7,213 bases of DNA, taken from contig JAIUNH010000198.1 of assembly GCA_020161965.1 (NCBI GenBank), positions 1 through 7,213 on the forward strand, in the 5' to 3' direction. Below are positions 1-5,679 of this stretch, piece after piece. The position numbers were made by a program, and so were the translations under genes. Each line of letters starts with the position of its first letter. The stretch's first letter is position 1. The notes under the pieces were generated by a model. That model saw only the letters and a program-made list of their open reading frames with translations, had not been told where the DNA came from and ran no database searches. This DNA is from Pseudomonadota bacterium. GTDB lineage: Bacteria; Pseudomonadota; Alphaproteobacteria; CACIAM-22H2.

Positions 1-1889
1 AGGCTTGATCCATCGGCCAACGCGCTTGCCCGCATCCGCGCGGCCAAACCATCGGACAACGTCGCCAAGGTCTCGGGCCGTCGGGCGAAGCCGATCGCCG
101 TATCGCGATATTCGTCCCAGCTTTGCGCGACCGCGCCGGCATTCGGCACGCGCGCGAGCAGCGATGCGCCCACGCGCCCCGCATGGCGCGATCCCGCCAG
201 CGTCAGCACCGGCACGCCCATCCACAACGCCTCGCAGCTGGTCGTCGTGCCCGCGTAAGGGCCCGTGTCGAGCGCCAAATCGAGTTCTTCGTAAAGCGCC
301 AGATGCGCCGCCTCGTCGTCGACGAATGGCACAAGCCGCACCCGGCCCTCGAGCCCTGCCGCCGCCACGCGCGTGCGCCATGCGGTCATCATCGCGGGAT
401 CCTTCAGCGCGAACGCTTTCAGCAACAATGTCGCGTCCGGCATTGCGCGCAGAATCGCCACCCAGGCGTTCCAACACGGCACCGAGATTTTCTCGAGCAT
501 GTTGAACGACCCCAGCCGCAAGCCGCCATCGTGCTTCTTGCGCGCCGGTATCTTCACCTCGTCGAGGGCGGCGAAACGTAAAAACCCGCCGTCGAGGCGC
601 CAGAGTTTCTCGGTGTAGTAGCGGTCTTGCCCCTCGGGATCGGCGATCGCATCGGTGAAGCGCCAATCGATGCGCGACAGCCCCGTCGTATTCGCGTAGC
701 CGAGCCACGAAACTTGGACGGCGCAGGGCTTGCGCGCGAACACGCCCAACCGATTATCGGCGGTGTGGCCGCTCAAATCGATCAGCACGTCGATCCCATC
801 GCCCGCGATCTTGCGCGCCAACGCGCCGTCATCGAGGTCGCGCGTCTCGTACCATTCGGCCGAAAGGCCGCGCAGCCGCGCGGTGATTTCGTCCGGCTTC
901 TCGACGTCGGAATAACAAATAACCGCGACGCGCGCCGGATCGAAGGCGGCGAAAAGCGGCAACAGAAAATGCGCGCAAGAATGGCGCTTGAAATCGCCGG
1001 ACACGAAACCGACGCGTATCGCGCCGCCATCGCGCACACGCGCCGGCGCGTTCATCGGAATCAGCGCCCCTTCGAAGAAACCGCCCCACAGGCGATGCAG
1101 CTCCGCCAAGCCTTCGGGCGCGTCGAGATCGTAATTCGCGCCGAACAACGTCGCGGAATTCGCCTTGGCGGAGGGCACGGCCTCGCCATCCGTCAGCGCT
1201 TCGCGATAGGCGGCCAGCGCGTCGCCGGCATTTCCCAGCCGCGCGAGCACGCGGGGAAACGCTTCGATCTGCGCGCGCCGCTTGGCCGGGACGGCCGCGA
1301 GCGCCGCGGCACCGCGTGCCGCATTGCCGTACTTGGCTTCGAGCAAGCCAAGATTGATCTGACATTCCAGAAAATCGGGCTTCAAACGCAACGCGTGCTC
1401 GAAAGCCGCGCGCGCACCTTGGACGTCGCCCTGCGCTAGCAACGCATTGCCCAGTGCCTGATAGGCGGCGACGAGCCCCGGCTCCAACGCGATGGCTTTG
1501 CGCGCCGCATCGACCGCGCCGCCTGCGTCCGTCGCCGCTAACCTTGCGTGGCTGAGATTGGCGAGATAGGCGGGATGATCGGGCTTCAGCGCCAGCGCCT
1601 TCTCCAGCGCCACGACCGCCTCGGCCGCGCGCTTGGCACCGCGCAACGCCTCGCCCAGATTGTTGAACGCGTCGGCGAAATCGGGGCGTTGTTCGCAAGC
1701 GCGGGTCAAGAACGCGACGGCCTGGTCGTGGCGCATCGCTTGATGCAACGCCACGCCCAGCAAATAGGTCGCATTGGGCTCGTCCGGCATTTGCGCCAGA
1801 ACGGCGCGATAGCGCGTCATCGCCTCGTCGAAACGCCCGCCTTGGTGCAGCGCCAAAGCGTCGCGCAAAACTTGCTTGTAATCGTCCAT
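1..1889 (-). CDS. TPR-repeat SPINDLY/O-GlcNAc-transferase-type glycosyltransferase (GT41-like), C-terminus cut by window edge
   Basis: Reading leftward from the ATG at 1889, 629 codons are open and run off the window without a stop. Residues 1 to about 210 form five recognisable TPR units and a degenerate sixth, with the usual G-x2-A-x3-Y/F spacing and P at unit ends (for example KALALKPDHPAY and HALRLKPDFLEC). After a linker with HRLWGGFF, residues from about 290 match the GT41 catalytic region: VGFVSGDFKRHSCAHF (H303 aligns with the conserved His of human OGT), DLSGHTADNR (371-380), VSWLGYANTTG (393-403), GSFNMLEK (K467 at the OGT K842 position), and DTGPYAGTTTSCEALWMGVP (541-560), the UDP-sugar-binding part. 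By family knowledge these enzymes transfer a sugar, usually GlcNAc, from a UDP-sugar to protein Ser/Thr; donor and target here are unknown. No signal peptide is visible, so it is probably cytoplasmic. Perhaps a few tens of residues are missing. The start has no good Shine-Dalgarno. Confidence 0.88.
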   Translation of the reverse strand, partial: MDDYKQVLRDALALHQGGRFDEAMTRYRAVLAQMPDEPNATYLLGVALHQAMRHDQAVAFLTRACEQRPDFADAFNNLGEALRGAKRAAEAVVALEKALALKPDHPAYLANLSHARLAATDAGGAVDAARKAIALEPGLVAAYQALGNALLAQGDVQGARAAFEHALRLKPDFLECQINLGLLEAKYGNAARGAAALAAVPAKRRAQIEAFPRVLARLGNAGDALAAYREALTDGEAVPSAKANSATLFGANYDLDAPEGLAELHRLWGGFFEGALIPMNAPARVRDGGAIRVGFVSGDFKRHSCAHFLLPLFAAFDPARVAVICYSDVEKPDEITARLRGLSAEWYETRDLDDGALARKIAGDGIDVLIDLSGHTADNRLGVFARKPCAVQVSWLGYANTTGLSRIDWRFTDAIADPEGQDRYYTEKLWRLDGGFLRFAALDEVKIPARKKHDGGLRLGSFNMLEKISVPCWNAWVAILRAMPDATLLLKAFALKDPAMMTAWRTRVAAAGLEGRVRLVPFVDDEAAHLALYEELDLALDTGPYAGTTTSCEALWMGVPVLTLAGSRHAGRVGASLLARVPNAGAVAQSWDEYRDTAIGFARRPETLATLSDGLAARMRASALADGSS

Positions 1890-1911
1890 CGCGGATGTGG
1901 TAAGGCGAAGC

Positions 1912-1917
1912 GGGAGG
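1912..1917 (+). promoter_or_regulatory. Shine-Dalgarno of the yggS-family gene
   Basis: GGGAGG lies 10 nt before the ATG at 1928 and supports that start. It sits inside the 38-bp gap between two divergent genes, so promoters for both must overlap the 5' end of the opposite reading frame. I could not pick a convincing -35/-10 pair for either gene here. Confidence 0.6.
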
Positions 1918-1927
1918 CCCGTCCAGC

Positions 1928-2596
1928 ATGATCTCCGCACAACTCGATGAAATCCGGTCCCGGATGCGCGCCGCACTCGAACGCGCCGGCCGTGCGCCCG
2001 ATTCCGCCACGCTGATCGCCGTCGCCAAGACGCATCCCGCCGAGGCCGTCGTCGAAGCCTTGGCGGCGGGCCAGCGCGTGTTCGGCGAAAATCGCGTGCA
2101 GGAAGCGATGGCGAAATATCCCGCCTTGCGCGCGACCCATCCCGATCTCGACCTGCATCTGATCGGCCCGTTGCAGACCAACAAGGTCAAGGAAGCGGTC
2201 GCGACCTTCGATGCGATTCACACCGTCGATCGGCCGAAACTCGCGGCGGCGTTGGCGGCGGAAATCGCGCGCAGCGCCAAGCGGCCGCGTTTGTTCGTGC
2301 AGGTGAATACCGGCGCCGAGCCGCAAAAGGCCGGCGTGTTGCCCGATCAGGCCGACGCGTTCATCGACGAATGCCGGACCACGCATAAGCTCGCGATCGA
2401 CGGTTTGATGTGCATTCCGCCGGTCGCGGATGTGCCGGCCCCGCATTTCGCGTTGTTGGGCCAGATCGCCAAGCGCAACGGCATCGCGATGCTGTCGATG
2501 GGGATGAGCGAAGATTTCGAAACCGCGCTGGCGTTGGGCGCCACGCATGTGCGCGTCGGCAGCGCTATTTTCGGCGCCCGCCCACCGGTCGCCTGA
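1928..2596 (+). CDS. yggS: YggS family pyridoxal-phosphate-binding protein (PLP homeostasis)
   Basis: A 222-residue protein, the usual size for the YggS/PROSC (PLPBP) family, which folds as a single alanine-racemase-like TIM barrel. K34 in AVAKTHP is the expected Schiff-base lysine for PLP. Further family motifs follow in order: FGENRVQE (52-59), HLIGPLQTNK (77-86), FVQVNTGAEPQKAG, GLMCIPP, LSMGMSEDF (189-197, phosphate contact region) and RVGSAIFG (209-216). Members are cytoplasmic and are thought to buffer or deliver PLP rather than catalyse a reaction; loss in other bacteria disturbs vitamin B6 and amino-acid pools. The ATG is preceded by GGGAGG at good spacing. The gene is divergent from the TPR glycosyltransferase and convergent with the unknown gene on its right, so it appears to be monocistronic. 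It looks intact, with no missing key residue. Confidence 0.95.
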   Translation: MISAQLDEIRSRMRAALERAGRAPDSATLIAVAKTHPAEAVVEALAAGQRVFGENRVQEAMAKYPALRATHPDLDLHLIGPLQTNKVKEAVATFDAIHTVDRPKLAAALAAEIARSAKRPRLFVQVNTGAEPQKAGVLPDQADAFIDECRTTHKLAIDGLMCIPPVADVPAPHFALLGQIAKRNGIAMLSMGMSEDFETALALGATHVRVGSAIFGARPPVA

Positions 2597-2599
2597 GCC

Positions 2600-3679
2600 T
2601 TACGAGCCCAGATCCTTCTGGCGCTGCATGTCGCGATAACGGTCGAGCCCCGCCCCCATCATCATCGCGACCCAACCTTGTTCGCCGCCGGCGGTGTTGC
2701 CGCCGCTATTGGACTCGAGCTGTGCCGCGAGAGCGGCGGGCAGGGCGGTCGGCTGCACATTGGCCTGCGCCAAGGCTTGGCTGACCGGCGGCTTGTAAGC
2801 CGTCGCTTCGCGATAGCTCGCCAACGTACGGCGCGCGTTCTGACCCGCCATCGGATCGCTCGCCACCGGCATGCGCGCCATCGGCACCTCCGCCGATTGG
2901 GCGTTGGCGCGATAATCGGCCAGGGTTCGAACGCCGCGGGCCGGGGCCGGCACGCCGCCGCCGGTATCGGGCGCCATCGCGGCGGCTTTTTCCGGCTCGG
3001 CGGGCGAAACACCCTGTGTGGTTTGAATAGGTGCGGCTGTCGCTGTCGCCGCTTGCGCGGTTTGAACGGGAGCGGCTTCGGGCTTGGGCGCCGGGCCGGT
3101 GAACAACGACGCCAGCGCCATCTTGCCATCGCTGGGAACCAGCGACGGGCTCTGGGGCGACGGGTTCTGGCGCAGATTGGCTTCGAGGGTTTCGGGTGCT
3201 TGCGGCGCCGCCGAACCGCCGGCGATCCAGGTCGCGAGCAAATCGTTCGATTCGAATGCGCCGTCTTGGCGCAAGGCCGCCAGATGCACGCCCGGTTGCG
3301 CCGCGTCGCCGGATGGCGGCGGCGCGATATTGCCCTTCTCGGGCCCCGAGACCATCGCGAGCATATGGCTGCCGATATCTTTGCCGCTGTCGCCTTCGAC
3401 GATCGCGTTGACGAGGGCGCTCGCGATGCCGATCGGGCCGCCATAGATGAACCCGCCGAGGACCCGCGCCGACGGTTCGATCGTTTGGCCGGTCAATTCG
3501 CGATAGATCGTGCCGACGACCGGCAAATTTTGAAGCGGATTCAACGCCTGCAACAAATCGCCGAAGCCCCGCGATTTGCCGTCGGTCAGGACGACTTCGT
3601 CGGGCGCATCCGGATTCCAGGCCTTGGCGGCGCCGGGGCGGATCTCGAACTTCGAAGATTGGATGGCGGTGTCGGACAT
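2600..3679 (-). CDS. Conserved-looking hypothetical protein with Ala/Pro-rich central region
   Basis: I do not recognise a named family. From the ATG at 3679 it has 359 residues; a GTG at 3718 in frame would add 13 residues (MIPGSALAKLRRK), and neither start has a clear Shine-Dalgarno. Three zones are visible. Residues 38-105 look folded: FGDLLQALNPLQNLPVVGTI, then YRELTGQTIEPSARVLGG and a Gly-rich hydrophobic stretch (FIYGGPIGIASALVNAIVE, 77-95) that could be a buried hairpin or a membrane-active segment. Residues 118-250 are Pro/Ala/Gln-rich, probably disordered, with short repeats (APVQTAQ, APIQTTQ). Near the C-terminus RTLADYR (251-257) recurs as RTLASYR (284-290), and the end holds a short helix-like tail, WVAMMMGAGLDRYRDMQRQK. 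No signal peptide is evident. It lies downstream of lolA on the same strand, possibly in one transcript, and converges on yggS with a 3-bp gap. From memory, similar N-terminal NPLQ-x-PVV-x-T-x-YR sequences occur in hypothetical proteins of related alphaproteobacteria; this is unchecked. Confidence 0.8.
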   Translation of the reverse strand: MSDTAIQSSKFEIRPGAAKAWNPDAPDEVVLTDGKSRGFGDLLQALNPLQNLPVVGTIYRELTGQTIEPSARVLGGFIYGGPIGIASALVNAIVEGDSGKDIGSHMLAMVSGPEKGNIAPPPSGDAAQPGVHLAALRQDGAFESNDLLATWIAGGSAAPQAPETLEANLRQNPSPQSPSLVPSDGKMALASLFTGPAPKPEAAPVQTAQAATATAAPIQTTQGVSPAEPEKAAAMAPDTGGGVPAPARGVRTLADYRANAQSAEVPMARMPVASDPMAGQNARRTLASYREATAYKPPVSQALAQANVQPTALPAALAAQLESNSGGNTAGGEQGWVAMMMGAGLDRYRDMQRQKDLGS

Positions 3680-3740
3680 CTTGCGACGAAGCTTTGCAAG
3701 TGCCGAACCAGGGATCACCCTATGAATTTCAAAGGGTTAT

Positions 3741-3768
3741 AAGCTATTTGCGGCGCGTCTCCCGGCAA
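3741..3768 (-). promoter_or_regulatory. Possible promoter for the hypothetical gene downstream of lolA
   Basis: On the minus strand TTGCCG (3768-3763) is followed after 16 bp by TAGCTT (3746-3741), within a locally AT-rich stretch just before the hypothetical gene. Each box matches the sigma-70 consensus only partly. A start near 3734 would leave about 55 nt before the ATG at 3679, or about 15 nt before the alternative GTG at 3718. The -35 box overlaps the small hairpin described separately. Low confidence. Confidence 0.25.
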
Positions 3769-3784
3769 AAAATGCCGAGGCGCG
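3754..3784. repeat. Imperfect inverted repeat (hairpin) between lolA and the hypothetical gene
   Basis: CGGCA (3763-3767) and TGCCG (3773-3777) flank an AAAAA loop, and CGCG (3754-3757) can pair with CGCG (3781-3784) across unpaired bases. It begins 2 bp after the lolA stop codon. On the lolA strand the loop reads TTTTT, but no U-run follows the stem, so it is not a canonical intrinsic terminator. It might attenuate read-through or protect the lolA 3' end. Confidence 0.4.
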
Positions 3785-3786
3785 TG

Positions 3787-4452
3787 TTATTTGCCGGGTT
3801 CCATATAGCGCTGCTGGTTCGGATCGACGATCGTGAACCGGTCCGGCGGAATGGTCACCCCGTCGCGCGGGTCCAGCAACGTGATGCGCGTCGTCAGACC
3901 CTGGCCGTCGATCACCCGCCAGCTCGACAGCTGGAAGGGCCGTTCGGCGAATTCCAGGATCAGCCGTCCGGCGCGCGGGTCGCTGGTTTGGACGATCCCC
4001 ACGCGCAGCACGCCGGGCCCGCGCTCGATCCCGGTGACGGTCACGTCGCCCGCGAGTTTCACGTCGGCGCGCACCAACACGCCGGCGGGCGTGGAATCGA
4101 GCGGCAGATACGAAATCGTTTTCAGCGATCGGTCGATATGCGCCAGCGCCCGCCCATCGGCGATCAGCAAATTGGGATTGGGCGCGTCGTAATCCAGCCG
4201 CAGCTTGCCCGGTCGCGACAGATAGAATTTGCCTTCGGCGGTCGACCCGTCGGGGCCGATTTGCAGGAAGCGCGCTTCCAGTGTTTTGATGCCGGCGAGA
4301 TAGGTTTCGACGCGCGCAATATCCGCCCCGTCGGCTTCGCTACGCTTGGGGCCGGCGTCGCTGCGCGCGGGGCTTTGCGCGATGGCGGGTGCGCTTGCTA
4401 CAACGGCAAGCACGGCACCGGCGATGAAAAAGCGGCGGGAAAATCCGTCCAT
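3787..4452 (-). CDS. lolA: LolA-family outer-membrane lipoprotein carrier, with Tat-like signal peptide
   Basis: A 221-residue protein. LolA takes mature lipoproteins from the LolCDE transporter at the inner membrane, carries them through the periplasm and hands them to the outer-membrane acceptor. The LolA fold spans about residues 43-215, with alphaproteobacterial family signatures: YLAGIKTLEARFLQ (51-64), AEGKFYLSRPGKLRLDYD (72-89), LLIADGRALAHID, ISYLPLDSTPAGVL and the C-terminal FTIVDP. The signal sequence carries SRRFFIAG (5-12), then a hydrophobic stretch ending in APAIA before Q26, a likely signal peptidase I site. SRRFFI fits the twin-arginine pattern S-R-R-x-F-L/I. A charged low-complexity linker (28-42) follows. 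The ATG at 4452 is the only sensible start. The gene is divergent from the aldo/keto reductase (60-bp gap), and the hypothetical gene lies downstream on the same strand. Confidence 0.9.
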   Translation of the reverse strand: MDGFSRRFFIAGAVLAVVASAPAIAQSPARSDAGPKRSEADGADIARVETYLAGIKTLEARFLQIGPDGSTAEGKFYLSRPGKLRLDYDAPNPNLLIADGRALAHIDRSLKTISYLPLDSTPAGVLVRADVKLAGDVTVTGIERGPGVLRVGIVQTSDPRAGRLILEFAERPFQLSSWRVIDGQGLTTRITLLDPRDGVTIPPDRFTIVDPNQQRYMEPGK

Positions 4453-4497
4453 GACCGGTTCTTTGCCAGCGCTTTGTGGCCCGAGCAAGGCAAAACA

Positions 4498-4504
4498 AAG
4501 GAGG
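4498..4504 (+). promoter_or_regulatory. Perfect Shine-Dalgarno that fixes the GTG start of the aldo/keto reductase
   Basis: AAGGAGG is followed after 8 nt by GTG at 4513. The frame stays open far upstream (to 3694) across lolA on the other strand, so this site is what decides the start. The family-typical N-terminus (IYRNLGRSGLKVSPLCLG) begins immediately after it. Confidence 0.85.
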
Positions 4505-4512
4505 GAATCGTC

Positions 4513-5520
4513 GTGTCGATCTACCGCAATCTCGGCCGTTCGGGCTTGAAAGTCTCGCCCTTGTGCCTGGGCACGATGATGTTCGGCGATCGCACGGACG
4601 AAGCCGAAGCCGCACGCATCGTCGCGTCGGCGCGCGAAACGGGCGTCAATTTCATCGATACGGCCGATGGCTATGCCGGCGGCGAATCCGAACGCATCGT
4701 CGGCCGCGTGATCGCCAAGGAACGCAGCCGCTGGGTGTTGGCGACCAAGATCGCCAATCCGGCACCCGGCGACGATCCCAATGCGCGGGGCGCTTCGCGC
4801 CGTTGGTTGATCGCGGGGCTCGATGCAAGCCTCAAACGGCTCGGCACCGATCACATCGATCTCTACTACCTGCATCGCGACGACATGACGACGCCGATGG
4901 AAGAAACGATCGACGCGTTGGGCGGGCTGATCCGGGCGGGCAAGATCCGCTATATCGGCTTGTCGAATTTCCGCGGCTGGCGCATGGCAAGCTTCGTCGC
5001 CTTGTGCAAAGCGATGGGCGTGCCGCAACCGATCGCAAGCCAGCCTTGGTACAATCTGTTCGATCGCCAGGCGGAAACCGAGATCCTGCCCGGTGCCGCC
5101 GAGCTTGGCCTCGGCAACGTGCCCTATAGCCCGCTGGCGCGCGGCGTTCTGACCGCGAAATACGAATCGGTCGACAAGCCCGATCCCGGCTCGCGCGCCG
5201 GGCGCGGCGATCGGCGCCTGCATCAGACATCGTTCAAGCCCGAAGCGATCGCGTTGGCGCGCAACCTTGCCGAACTCGCCAAAGCGCGCGGGACGGATGC
5301 CGCGACGCTGGCCTTGGGCTGGGTGATGGCGAATCCGCTGGTCGCGTCGGTTTTGGCGGGGCCGCGCACCCTGGCGCAGTGGCAGGCCTATGTCGCGGGC
5401 AGCCAAAGGCCGTGGAGTGCGGCCGACGAATCGGCGGTAAGCGCCTTGGTTGCATCGGGTCATCCCGCAACTCCGGGTTTCAGCGACCCGCAATACCCGA
5501 TTCTGGGCCGTCCGGCCTGA
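4513..5520 (+). CDS. Aldo/keto reductase family oxidoreductase
   Basis: A 335-residue protein starting at GTG, typical in length for the AKR superfamily of NAD(P)H-dependent carbonyl reductases with a TIM-barrel fold. The catalytic tetrad is complete: D49 (NFIDTADGY), Y54, K78 (WVLATK) and H120 (DLYYLH). Other family marks are LGRSGLKVSPLCLGTMMFG (7-25), the second AKR signature near MEETIDALGGLIRAGKIRYI, GLSNFRGW, SQPWYNLFDR, and YSPLARGVLTAKY, a cofactor-side loop. It resembles the ion-channel-beta-subunit-like/YajO/Tas type of bacterial AKRs. The substrate cannot be read from sequence. No signal peptide, so cytosolic. It is transcribed away from lolA; the 60-bp gap holds TTGCCA (4463-4468), 17 bp before a weak CAAGGC, which is not convincing as a promoter. 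It appears monocistronic: 159 bp follow before the porin, with no strong terminator in between. Confidence 0.95.
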   Translation: MSIYRNLGRSGLKVSPLCLGTMMFGDRTDEAEAARIVASARETGVNFIDTADGYAGGESERIVGRVIAKERSRWVLATKIANPAPGDDPNARGASRRWLIAGLDASLKRLGTDHIDLYYLHRDDMTTPMEETIDALGGLIRAGKIRYIGLSNFRGWRMASFVALCKAMGVPQPIASQPWYNLFDRQAETEILPGAAELGLGNVPYSPLARGVLTAKYESVDKPDPGSRAGRGDRRLHQTSFKPEAIALARNLAELAKARGTDAATLALGWVMANPLVASVLAGPRTLAQWQAYVAGSQRPWSAADESAVSALVASGHPATPGFSDPQYPILGRPA

Positions 5521-5621
5521 ATCCTTCCTGTCGAACGCCCAAAACTGTAACCCCCACGCCACAGTCAGCGTTGAAACCCATGGCTGTGCCTTGGGTAAGG
5601 GCTTCAGTTGCAGAATTCATG

Positions 5622-5649
5622 TTGCGGTAAGTCCGAGCCTTGCAATAGA
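5622..5649 (+). promoter_or_regulatory. Possible sigma-70-like promoter of the porin gene
   Basis: TTGCGG (5622-5627) is followed after 16 bp by AATAGA (5644-5649). This gives a start about 24 nt before the porin ATG, just ahead of its Shine-Dalgarno. The -10 matches the consensus at only half its positions, so this is tentative. The remainder of the 159-bp gap (5521-5679) is less GC-rich than its surroundings and shows only short chance-level inverted repeats (for example ACTGT...ACAGT near 5545-5566). Confidence 0.3.
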
Positions 5650-5666
5650 ACCTCCAAGACAGGCTT

Positions 5667-5672
5667 GAGGAG
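5667..5672 (+). promoter_or_regulatory. Shine-Dalgarno of the porin gene
   Basis: GAGGAG, 7 nt before the ATG at 5680. It rules against the longer open frame that begins at 5608, because the shorter start also places a textbook signal peptide at the N-terminus. Confidence 0.75.
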
Positions 5673-5679
5673 CAAAAAC

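Noticed and set aside
627..1439. A 270-codon plus-strand open frame opposite the glycosyltransferase
   Set aside because: The opposite frame shows continuous TPR and GT41 homology. This one has an Arg/Gln/Ala-rich composition typical of antisense translation in GC-rich genes.
829..2190. A 453-codon open frame on the minus strand over the glycosyltransferase and yggS
   Set aside because: It is Arg/Ala-rich without family motifs and overlaps two genes with clear catalytic signatures in other frames; a GC-driven shadow.
1817..2548. A 243-codon minus-strand open frame opposite yggS
   Set aside because: Yields His/Arg/Gln-rich sequence without recognisable domains, while the plus frame is a full-length YggS.
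2678..3742. A 354-codon plus-strand open frame opposite the hypothetical gene
   Set aside because: Very rich in Arg/Gly with no motif. The minus frame has a structured N-terminal block, internal repeats and a sensible position after lolA, so I preferred it, though the choice is less certain than elsewhere.
3694..4512. N-terminal extension of the aldo/keto reductase frame
   Set aside because: It lies antisense to lolA, has no homology, and a perfect Shine-Dalgarno plus the family N-terminus support the GTG at 4513.
4453..5562. N-terminal extension of the lolA frame over the aldo/keto reductase
   Set aside because: The signal peptide begins at the ATG at 4452; the upstream stretch is the antisense of the reductase.
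5545..5589. Short inverted repeats (ACTGT...ACAGT and CACAG...CTGTG) after the reductase
   Set aside because: Five-base arms with long loops and no T-run; expected by chance and not a credible terminator or operator.
5582..5613. A sigma-54-like promoter before the porin (TGGC and TTGC-like elements)
   Set aside because: The GG and GC elements are not separated by the required 10 bp in any register I tried.
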